From contig NZ_CP023018.1 of the NCBI RefSeq assembly GCF_022406875.1, forward strand, positions 221,575 to 285,574: 64,000 bases of DNA, read 5' to 3'. Below, piece by piece: positions 50,701-62,700 of this stretch. The notes under the pieces were generated by a model that saw only the letters and a list, made by a program, of their open reading frames with translations, was not told the DNA's origin and made no database searches. The translations under genes and the position numbers were made by a program. Origin of the DNA: Ectothiorhodosinus mongolicus. GTDB lineage: Bacteria; Pseudomonadota; Gammaproteobacteria; Ectothiorhodospirales; Ectothiorhodospiraceae. How positions within the stretch are numbered: the stretch's first letter is position 1; every line of letters starts with the position of its first letter.

Positions 50701-53700
50701 TGCTGTTTAGCGTCAGGTTTGATGCTGCGCCGCCTGTTGTGCCGCTGATCGCGCCGGTTGCAATCGTCGAGGCCTGACCCTCGCCAATGACAAGGCTAGC
50801 ACCACTGGACATCACCACATCAGCCAGCGTGATGTCGCCCGTAGCGGCATCGGTGAAGATCGGATTCAACGGATCATCATTGGTGAAGAAACGCCCGCCA
50901 ATGACCGCGGTATCGACCACTTCGGCGGAGGCTGCGCTAAGATCAATTTCGCTTGCGCCTTCCGCAGCAATCAAACCGGCCAGACGGAGGCTGGTGGGGG
51001 CAGTGTTGGCAAGCACGCCACCGACAAACGAGATCCGGTCACCGGCGTTGTCACCGATTTGCACGCGACCGCGGTTGTTAAACACGGTCTGCCCGCCAAT
51101 ACGTGAATGGAAACCATTGAGATCCACGTTATACGCCGCGGTGCCCGCCTCAATGGTCAGGCCCGAAGCAATCATCGTCTCACCACCAAACTCAATGGTG
51201 CGGCCTTCGGCAGTATCTTGGATCGTGATCTGGTCTTGCGCCACAGCGTTCATGAACCGGATACCGCCAGACTGCACAATCGTCATATCACCGGTGCCAT
51301 TAAACGCCTGAGCCTGAATGGTGGCAATGCCATCAATCACTTCGGGCGCCGTGGCCAAGCGATTAATCACCAACTGTGCGTTGTTGGTGACTGTGCCACT
51401 GACCAAGGCCGTGTTGACTGTGCCATCACCGATTTGCAAGGTGCCGTTGTCAACCAACACGGTGCCGGAGCCAATAGTGATGCCTGAGCCGCTAAACGCC
51501 TGGGTGCCAGCGCCGATAACCTCAATGTTTGTGGTGCCGCGCAGGCTATTAATCAGACCCGAGAAATTGCCGTTGCTATCATTCACGCCGATCACCAGCG
51601 TACCCTCGTTCGGGTTCTGGTTATTGGCGATGGCCGTGCGGGTAATCAAGCCGCCGCCCTTGAGTGCGTCGATATAAACGTTGGTATCGTCTTGACCGGC
51701 TGCAGGCGCAATACCCGAATCCCAAAGATCAAGCGTTGTCCCAGCCAGTAGCGTCAGCGACGCTTTGTTGTCTGTCCAGTCCGTTACTGCGCTATTTGAC
51801 AAACGCAGGGTGCCACTGCCCAGAACAATCTCTCCACCCGCACTCATGGCAATCGAGCCACCAGCGTTACCCACCAGGCTACGCACCGCATTCGCTGGGC
51901 CTTGACGTATCAGGGTACCAGCGCCAGTGTAGGTGATGTTGCGCCCGAAGGTAGCCAGGTTTGGCGCCAGCTCCATGGTGGCGCCAGCAGCCACATCAAT
52001 ACCGCGGGTGTTGGTTGTTGCTGTGGCAAAGACCAGCTTGCCGGCTTCGACATTGGTTTGCACGGTAAAGAAGTTATTGTTGTTGGTCAGTGTGGTCATG
52101 CCCGTGCCACGCTGGACAAAACTACCCGTGAGTTGGTCCGTATCTGCCACTGGCTGAGCGGTGAACGGATCAACGGCACCGGTGCTGGTGATCATTTGCG
52201 TCATCACCACGTTGTCGCTACGGTTCATCACCAAGGAACCATTGGTGATAACGATACGGCCACCCGGCAGGTTACCGGTGGTGCCACCATCACCAATCTG
52301 CAGCACGCCACCTTGAACCTGAGTGGTGCCGCTGTAGGTGTTATTACCAGTAAAGACCTGTGTACCCTCACCCACCTTGATCAGGTTGCGCACACGGTCA
52401 CCCGCACCCGGATTAAAGTCGACAATCGAGCCCGAGAACACCGCGGCCTCACGTTGTCCATTGGTATCAAGCGCCATACCCACACCGCCAGCCACACCAA
52501 TCACCGGTGTGCTGCGGAAGGCATTACTGCGCCAGCCACCCGCCCAGGTGCCCGCACCGGTCAAGGCATCGACGCGAACTTCAGCCTCAACACTACGGAA
52601 AGTGGCACCGGCTTCGATGTTCAGGCTCGAGAGGTTGTTATCCCAGTTCTCGTTGCCGAACGACCCTGCCACAAAGGTGCCGCCTGCGATGTCAATCCAC
52701 GACCCAGCAGCGAGCTCAAAACGCGCCGCACGTGGGCCCCAGACTAGCAAACCATTGCCGCTCTTGCGCCATGTGCCGGTTCCTTCAAAGACTGTGTTAG
52801 TCGGCATGTCACGCGTGCCCGAAGCCACATGGAAATCAAGCACGCCATCGCTATTAATCACCCAGCGCGAGGAGCGATTCAGATTCGAAATCTTAAGGGT
52901 GCCGTCGTTAATCGTGGTGACACCCGTGTAGAACTGATTGCCACTGGAGAGCTCAAGCTCAGCGCTACCGGCCTTGGTGATATTCAGAATCGCATTACCA
53001 CTGGAGACGTTTCGCACATAGCCATTGAAGTTTTGGTTCACTGTTTGAGTGATATTCAGTGTGCCTTGGGTCGGCGTTGCCGTGTTACCGTCTTGCCAGA
53101 CTTGGATCACACCGCGTTCTGAGCGAGTACCGGCCAGAATGTTGCCGATGGTCTGCGTGGTCCCATAGGTTTCTAGGTAAGAGTAGCTTCTGCCGCTGTT
53201 CACAAACTCTACATCGGCTAATACGCCGAGCTGATTATCCGCTCCAAACTGCAAGCGCGCATTACGCACCTGCACGCTGCCATCAGCGTTACCGATAATC
53301 ACGCGGCCGCGGTCAGCGGCATCCAAGTTATCCCAAGCTGCCGTATTAGTGTAAAGCGACGGGCCATCGGCACGGTTAAGCACGAGATTGGCTTCGGAGA
53401 TCTGCGTGTTGCCCAAATAGGTGTTGGCACCAGTGAGCGTCAAAGTGCGATTACCCGTGACCTCAATGCCGTAAGCATTGGCACCCGAGGTGATTTCGCT
53501 GGCGATGGTCAAATTACCATGGCCAAGCACACTAATTCGCGCATTGTCAGTCAGGGTTATTTTGCCGTTATAGGTGGCCAGACCACCACCAGGCCCGCTA
53601 CCTGTTGAGCCGGTGTAGGTATACGCAAACAAGGCACCCCAGCGCTCGCCGCCTGGCTGTGACCAGCCCGTGCCCTCGATTTCCAAGGGGCTGTCATAGG

Positions 53701-56700
53701 TGCCACCGGCACCCATGTAGAGTTGGCCATCGTTGATGACTTTGACTGTTGGCCGGTTTACCCCAAGATCAGCCTGGCTAAACACCACCAAACGCGCATT
53801 GTCGATCACAAAGTTCGCATCTTCACTCATGGTGTTGGTGCCGGTGTAGCGATAGTCACCCGCACCGCGCACACCAACGCCAGCGGCGTTTTGATTGTTA
53901 CTGCGGAAGATCAACGAACCGTCACCGCTGATATCGTGACCGATGCGGATCACGCCTTCCACGTTTTGACGATCGCCGCGGAAGTACTCTAAGGTTGCGC
54001 CCGCAGCAACATGGACTGGGTTGCTGTTTGATATCGAGCCGACATACCCGCCCGCGCCGATTTGCAGCGTGCCCGCCTGCACATCAATGCCGCCCGTGTT
54101 CAAGCTGCCGTTGGTCAGCGTCAGCGTGCCTTCCCCTTTTTTGATTAGCTGCAGCGGCGCACCACGGTTGGTGCCACCTGTCCAGGAGTTACGCAGCCGG
54201 CCGTTGTAAACGAGGTCAACATCCTGATTGATGATCAACACACCCTTGGCATTGCCATACTGCGCTGCAGTTCGGGTGTCGTCTTCGTAGTTCTGGATGT
54301 GGGCTGCCGCCGGATTGCGACCCGTAGAGATATTGCCCACTTCCTGGGTGGTATCACCCAAGGTCATGTAGTTGTAGTTAAAGGTGGTATCAAACACGAT
54401 ATCCACCTTCGAGCCGAGCTGGTAATTGAGCCGAGGATCAGGGGTTCGGTTGTTTGCGCCACTGTTGGCAGCGCCAACCCCAAACTCCAGCATCGAAGCC
54501 GTGTCGGGATACACCCAGCCGTTATTCACTCGGTGATCAATGATGATGGTGCCGCGCGGGCGATTCACCGAGTTGTGATTAGTTGGATCGTTGGGATCAA
54601 CATAGAGTGCTGGGCCATTTAGGTTAGCCAGCTTGAGCTGGCCATCGCCCACCACCGTGTCGCCGGTGAAGGTGCTGAAACCTGTGAGAATAATGCGGCC
54701 ATTACCCCACTTTTCAATGCCGTAGCCTGCGCTTGTGCCAGAGACATCGCCATTAGCGGCGATGACAATCCCATCGCTGATCACACCACCAATCGTGCCG
54801 TCTTGGCCGCGCCATGCGCCAATTCGAGCATCACCAGTTAACAGAATGTCACCGGTGAAGTCACCCTTAATCATCCGCAACGCACCAAGCTGGCCGACAC
54901 CCTCTCTCCAGCCTATACCCTCAAGCTCAAGATCGTTGGTGACAGTACCCGTGGCCACATCAATCATGAGCTGACCATCATCGAGCACCTTGATTGTGCC
55001 GGGTTTAACGCCATCAGTAGTCGTTTGACCCAAGCCGCTGGCGTGCATCAAATGCATGCGCGCACCCGCCTCAATAATGGTGTCACCCGTGAAGTCGGGG
55101 CTTGCTACCCGGAACTGATACGAACCGGTGTTGTTTACGTTGGTTGATTTCAGGCGAAGCGTGCCCGGTCCTGAAAGCGAATGACCCACGCTGATCGCCG
55201 AGGTGTTCGTGCGGAAATACTGCAGCGTGCTGGTTTCATGAATGAACACATCGCCGGCTATGTAACCGGTGGTGCCGCTATTACCAATCTGCATCACGCT
55301 GGCAGGCGCGCTCGCACCCGCCGCACCAATGGTGGTATTACCGGTAAAGCTGCTATTGGCCTGCAAGGTCAGCTGGCCACTGCCCGTGTGCGTGAGGTTA
55401 CCCGTGCCACTGACCACTCCCGTCCACAGCTGTGCAGTGGTGCTTTCGTTGAGCAGCGTGGCGCCGTTATCAATGCGAATCGTGCCACCGTAGCTGCTGC
55501 TACCGGCGCTTGCCAAGCTGCCGGTTTCAGCAATGCGCAGCGTGCCGTTGCGCACCTGCGTAGCCCCGGGGTAGATATTGGCGCCGCTGAGAATCAGCTC
55601 AGCACCGCCCGTCTTAATCAATGTCGGTGCATTGGTACCACGACGGTCGATGGTGGCACTGATTTCCAAATCACCGATGGTGTTAAACGTGGTGGTCTGA
55701 TCCAGCGTCAGGCTGCCACCAGCCGCCGTTGCAGATATGGTGGCAATCGGATCGCCATTGGCCACCGTGTTGGAGGTCACATTCAATGTGCCGGCCGGGT
55801 TAAAACCGTAATTGGCAGGCCGGCCCAGAATTAACTCACCGCCGGTCATATTCAGGTTAAAGGTGCCACCACCGAAGAAATGCTGGGCATGCTCGGCCCC
55901 ACCCACGGTGCCGCCGACGATGTTCAGCGTGTGAATCGACTGGCCGGCTGCCCAACCAAAGGTATGGTCAGCGGCGTAGTCCACCATGCCACCCGCATTC
56001 ACCGTCAACACACCTCGTATCGTACCCACGCTACCACCACGACCCAACCACAGCGTGCCGCCGTCCACAGTGGTGCCACCGGTGAAGGTGTTGTTGGCAT
56101 TGAGCGTCATCTCGCTATTGCCATCTTTAATCAGCGCGCCGGCACCGCTGATCACACCGGTGAATGACTGGCTGTCGCCATCGGTATTGGCAAACTTAAA
56201 GGTCGCGCCATTGGCGATGCTAATGGTGCTGGTGTAGATATTGGCCGCATTGCCACTGGTCATCGTACCCGCACCGCCAATCTCGAGCACACCGGCCTCA
56301 ATATTGGTCGGGCCGCTAAAGCGGTTATCACCCTTGAGCACCAAAGCGCCCGAGCCCTCTTTGTTAAAGCGCGCTGTGCTGGGGTTACCAAACAACGAAT
56401 CCAGCGCACCATTGATGGTCAACGTGGCACCCGCGTCAGCCACGTCAATGGTGGCGGTGATGTTGTTTTCTAATACGGCGCCACGGTCGGTGTCGGCATC
56501 TGCTGTGCCCACATAGCGCAGCGTGCCGCCGGCAAAGCGCAGATTACCCACACCGCTGTTCGATGCGCCGATACTGCTGTTCTCACCACCATCTTTAATG
56601 GTCGTGGCTTCGAGCACACCACTGACCAAGCGCGTGGCGCCGGTGTAGGTGTTCGCGGCACTTAACTTGAGCGTCTTGTTACCCGTCAGCTCGATGCCAT

Positions 56701-59700
56701 AGTCACCGTCTGGGGAGCTAATGGTGCCGGTGATGTCCATGTTTCCGAAGTTCAACACGCTCATGCGGGTGTCACCGGTCAGTGTGATATCACCACTGTA
56801 GGTAATCGCACCACCACCTGCACCTGATCCTGTTGGACCGGTGTAGCTATAGCCAAATAACGCACCCCACTGCGTGCCATCGGGCTGCTTCCAGCCCATG
56901 CCTTCAATTTCCAGAGGGCTAGAGAAGGTGCCGCCTGATCCCAGATAAAGCTGACCGCCGTCTTTGATCTTGACCGTGGTTTCACCAAACCCATTATCAT
57001 CCACCGCACCGAGGTTTGCTTGGTTAAAGACCACCAAGCGAGCACTATCGATCTCGAAGGTGCCGGAAGACGACAATGTATTCGCGCCCGTGTAACGATA
57101 GTCACCGGCACCATTAACCGTGCTGTTATTACTCTTGAATCGCAGCGTGCCATCACCAGTGATGTCGTGGCCAACAAAAATCTGGCCCTCTGCGAGCGTT
57201 CGATCGCCGCGGAAATACTCCAGCGTGCCATCGCTCTCAATCGTTACGGTGGTGGCATTGCTGAGCGCACCCACAAAACCACCGTCACCAATTTGCAGGG
57301 TGCCGGCCTTAACCGTGGTGGCACCGGTGTAGGTATTATTGGCCACGATGATGGTGCGATGTGTGCCCTCTTTCGTGACCGTGCCTGACCCAGTAATCGG
57401 CGCATTCAAGCGAATGGTGCCCGCACCGTCACCGGCAAAGGTCAGTGAAGTGTTATTGGTAATGCTGGTGCCGCTGCCCGCGTTCCAGTCATACGCTGTA
57501 TTGTTTAACAGCGTGGCGCCACCAGTGCCGATGGTAAAGCCATGGCCATTGTTTAAATCGTTGGCATTGCCAATGTATTCAATCGTACCGTTCGCTACTT
57601 GCGTGCGGCTAGATGCGTCGGCCAATTCGCCAATGCCGCCGTCCTGACCCCAACGCCAGGTGTTCACCTGCAAGCTAGAATCACCGGTAATCGTTAAGGT
57701 CGCGCCATTGTTAAAGCCGGTATAAAGACGCCCAGTCGGGGCAATCTGCAGCACGCCATTGCTGACCGTAGTATCGCCGCGGAAGGTGTTGCGTGCCGAC
57801 AGAATCAAGGTGCCGCTACCGGCCTGCTCGATCTCACCGGTGCCTGAGATCACGCCCGCAATGGTTTGCTGCCCGCTGTAATTAAAGATCAGCGTGCCGT
57901 TATTTAAAATATTGCCGCTATAGCTAAAGGGACTGTTGGCAGTGCCCAAGCCACCCTGGAACTCGAGCACACCGCCTCGCACCGTGGTGTCACCCGTGTA
58001 GAGGCTGTCACCTGAGAGGATCAGCTTGCCGACGTTGCCTTTTTCAAACCGGCCATTGGTAGCTGCCGTGCCGCCAGACAGGGTGAGCACAACACTGCTG
58101 CTCTGATCAACAGCAATACGACCCCAGCTGTTGGCGGCAATGGTAAAGCCGCGATCGATTTCAATCGTGCCACCGTTGTAACGCAGAATGCCACCATCGA
58201 GCACGATGTTGCCGACATCAGCTGAGGCGGCACCAATGCTGCTGGCGACGCCGCCATCGGCCAGTGTTAAGGCATCAATTAACCCACCGGCAATACGCGT
58301 GACACCCGTGTAGGTGTTGGTGCCGGTCAGCGCCATAAACCCACTACCCGCTTTGGTGATGCCGCCGCTGCCACTAATGACACCTGCATAGGTCGTTGTG
58401 CTGTTGTTGACACCAGCAGTCAAGGTGCCAGAGCCTAATGTGACATCACCACCGGTGGTACCACCACCGTCCAAAGAGCCAATGGTGTTGCTAAAGTCAT
58501 TCAGGTTGAGCAAGACGTCGGCGGTATTGGTCAACTCAAACGCCGAATTGCTGCTTAAGCCCGTGGTCGAGCCGGCCTTGATTTCACCGGCATTGATGGT
58601 GGTGGTGCCGCTGTAGACATTGTTGCCAGAGAGGAGCAGCACACCATCACCGGTTTTGGTCAGGAAACTGGCCTGACGGGTGGCCGTGCCGGTCGCGGCG
58701 CTATTGACCAAATTAGCTGAAATGGTCAGCGTCTTGTTGTCAGCAATGTCAAATGTCGTTCCGGTGGCTTGCGCCATACCCAGCGCGGCTGAACCCACAC
58801 CAGAAATGATAGCATCATCGGTTACCGTGACATCACCCGCCAATCCCCAGGCAAAGCCCTGCCAGCCACTGCCGTTGGAAGTCAGCGTGCCGCCATCCAT
58901 GTTCAAGGTGCCGATGCGGTTAAAGCTGCTGCCGGTGAGTGTGCCGCCAGCGTTAATATTGATCTCAGGATTGACCACCACGCTGTGGTTGCCCCACATG
59001 TCACCGACAGTGAACGACAACGTGCCGCCATCATTAATGGTGTAGTCGGCACCGGCGACGTTCGCGCCATCACGCCGACCGGCCATCACCAGCGTGCCGT
59101 TTTCTACCATGGTAGTACCGGTGTAGGTGAGCTGCGTGCCAGCCAGTGTCTGGTTACCTGTGCCGGTCATCACCAGATTCAGCTTTGTTGTGCCACCATT
59201 CTGGGTGTCACGCAAAAAGCCGTTGTATTCATAGCTACCCGTGCCGTTTAAGGTCAACGTGCCATCGGTCGCATGATCGATGTCTTGATTAGTCCAGCTG
59301 CGACTTTGAACAACTGCCCCTGCCTGCGTGCCCGTTGAGCCGGCATTCATACCCGCCAGTGTCTGGTTGGTGCCGCGCAGCTCAAACCGACCCCAATTGC
59401 CAGCGGTGTTGCCAAATGTCAGTTCAACGCCTGCACCAAACTGATTATCTTCATACATGCGCAGATACGGCTCGGTGCTGCTGCCAGTACCCAGCACCAC
59501 ATCGCCAACGACGGCAGGCCCACTGGCGCTAGCTAGTTCAACGATACCGTTTTCAATTAGAAGGTCACCGGTGAAAGTGTTTTGATTGGTGAGTCTGAGC
59601 GTACCGGTGCCAGTTTTTTCTAGATCAAAACTGCCGCCGGTTTCACTAATGACGCCGCTGATCGTGCCGCTCGCACTGGTGCCCCAAGCGGTGATGCGCG

Positions 59701-62700
59701 AGTTACCTTTGAGCGTGATGCTGCCGCTCAATGTGCCACTCGACAGACGGATTGCACCCAATCGGGCTGTGGATTCCAGCCACCCGTCGCCTGTGATCGA
59801 AATGTTGTTGCTTAGCGTGCTACCACCAATCGCAACCGACAGCTGGCTGTTGTCTAAGACATCGATGTCAGCGGTGCCTAAGCCACCGGTGGCCAACAGA
59901 CGGGCTTTGTCGACAATAATGTCGCCGGCCAGATCCGCATTGGTCTGGCTGAAATTGAAGCTACCCTGACCAGATGCGCCTGAGCTGCGCACAATCACGG
60001 TGCTGGTGTCGTTGGCGCCCGCACTCACAATGGTGTGGGCAACGGTGCTGTCACCCGTGCGATCAAAAATCAGAAAAGACCCATCGCCCACATTGACTGT
60101 ACCCGTACCCAACACCCCGGCATTGGTTCTGACACCCACCTGCAACGTCTTGCCGTCTGCGATGTTGGTGGTACCGGTAAATGAACTGTTGCCAGCTAGG
60201 GTGAGCTTACCGGTGCCCTGCTGATTAAACGTGCCCGAACCCGTGATCACCCCGTTCCATTGCTGTAGGGCTGTGGTGGCATTGGTCAGCGTGCCATTGA
60301 TGACGATATTGCCGGGATAGTTACCGCCATCAGCGGCAGCTAGACGCCCGCCGCCTGAGATAAGCAAAGTCCCGGCATTGACTGTTGTATTACCGGTGTA
60401 GCGATTGTCGCCCGAGAGCTCTAACGTGCCGGCACCGCCCTTGGTCACAGCGCCACCATTGCCGCTCTGCGTGAGCGACGCGCTGATGAGCAACTCGCTA
60501 CCATAGTCGGTCACGCCATCGGCTTTCGCAGGAATATTAAAGCTCGGCTGGGTGTTGTCGACCCGCAGGCGAATACGCCCGCTGATCACCGCTTGCGCGG
60601 TGGGGTTGGTGACCGTAACGCTCGTGCCACCCCACTCCCACCAATTGCCGGTACTGGCAGATGACACACCGCCGTTAATTCTGAGCTCACCACCACCACT
60701 GAAATTCACGCCGCCCGACATGTTCCAGAGGTGCTCATTCGAAGTACCACTTGCGGGAACAAGTTTCTCAACCAATGCACCATTGCGAATATTCAGGGTG
60801 GTGACGTTTTCACCAGTACGCCAACCCAGAATGGCAGTATAGCTGGTGCCGAGCTGCACTGTGGTGCGCGGGTCACCTACCGAATCACCCTCAGCATCAA
60901 CAGTCAGCACACCGCGGACCGTGCCAACGCCTGACAAGCTTGGCGTGCCACCGTTCAAGAACAGCGTGCCGCCGGTGATCTTGGTGCCAGACGTTGTGCC
61001 TAAGTTATCCAGACCACCCACTGTGGTGCCACCGGTGTAGGTGTTTTGACGGGTGAGTTCGAGCTTGCCGGCGTCTGTTTTAAACAGCGCACCGGCACCA
61101 TCGATGACACCGGTGATCGTCTGCTCCACACCTGCCGAGGGACTAAAGACAATACCGGTATTGTTAGCAAGCGAAATCGATGAACCGTATGAGTCATTGG
61201 TGTTGCCACCCGTTAGCGTGCCCTGATAAATCAAGCGACCTGCGTTAACTGTTGTGTTGCCGCTATAGCGGGCATTGCCTTGAATTTCGAGTGAACCTGC
61301 GCCTGTTTTATTAAATGCCGAACTCACCATGCTGGTGCTTGAACCTGCACCCAGGGTGCCACCGAATGTCAGTCGCGTGTTGCCACTGGTCACTTCAATG
61401 GTGGCGTTGCCGCCATCGGTCAGCAAAATCGAGCGATCAATCTCAACGGAGGTGCCGGTATAACGGAACGTACCGCCACGCAGAACCAACTTATCAGGGG
61501 TATTGGCTGATGCGCCGATGTGACTGTTTTCGCCACCATCAGCCAGATCGGAAACACTCAGCACACCGCTACCCACATAGGTTCTACCGGAGTAACTATT
61601 ATCCGCATTGGTGAGTGTCAGGGTGCCACTATTCCACTTGCGCAGCTCACCCGTACCACTGATGACGCCGCTTAGTGTTTGGCTTTGGTTGCTGTCTATT
61701 TCAAATATCGACGTGCCGTTGATGGTGATGCTCTTGTCGTAATTGCGACTCGTCGTTGTGGTGCTATTTAACGATGCAGTACCAGATACCGCCAAGTGCC
61801 CTTGCTCAACAGTGATCGTGCCCGTGAAGGTGTTGTGATTCTGCAGGTTAAGACGCCCGGCACCCAGCTTGGTGAAATCACCACTGCCAGATACCACCAC
61901 TGGAATCGAAGCGGTGTGACCATTGGTATCAACAAACCCACCACCTGTGCCTAAGTTAAAACCAATGTTGCGGCCATTGACTACTAGGGTGATGTTGTTG
62001 GCAGCGGCTTTCAGCGTACCCCCATCGAAATTCACATTCGAAGCTTTAGACGGATCGCCCGAGTGAATCCGTCTAGCCGTCTCAAGCGTGCCGCCATACA
62101 GATTGATGGCGCTATTGGTGTCTCTGCTACCCCAGGGGTTAAACCAGATTGACGACGCATCCCAGTTGGCCACCACATCGCCCGGCGCACCCACGTTAAC
62201 CTGGCCGCCGGTGTTAATCGTCATGATGCCGGTGCCGGCCGCACCTGAGTTGTTGTAACGACCACCGATGTAAACCGCCGCACCGCCATTGCCGATGTTC
62301 AGTACGCCGCCATCGTTGACGACGACAGTGCCCACCGAGTTACTGCTTGATCCCACAGAGAACACATGCCGGTTGCCTGCGGCCTGCGTGAAGGTGCCAT
62401 CGATTTCTAGCGTGGCGCCATTGGTGATGCGCACGTTGCGCGTACGCGTCACGTCACCATCGGCACCGATAATCAGCTTGCCACCATAGACAAAGGTGTC
62501 ACCCGTGTGCTGAACCGATCCATTAAAGGTTTGCTCGCCGCTGCCCACTTTTTCGATGCTAAGGGTGCGTCTTGGATTCAAGATATCGCCTTCGAATACA
62601 CCCCCAGTGCGATTGCCAGCACCGATATAGAGTCTGCCATCGGCATTGATGCTCGGATGACCAAAACTAAAGTTGCCCGAGCCCGTCAAGTTACCGATTC

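Noticed and set aside
48561-52747. Plus-strand frames of 170-280 codons antisense to the giant gene
   Set aside because: They follow the codon periodicity of the minus-strand repeats, have Ser/Pro/Ala/Val-rich low-complexity translations, and match no family I recognise. They are shadows of the real frame.
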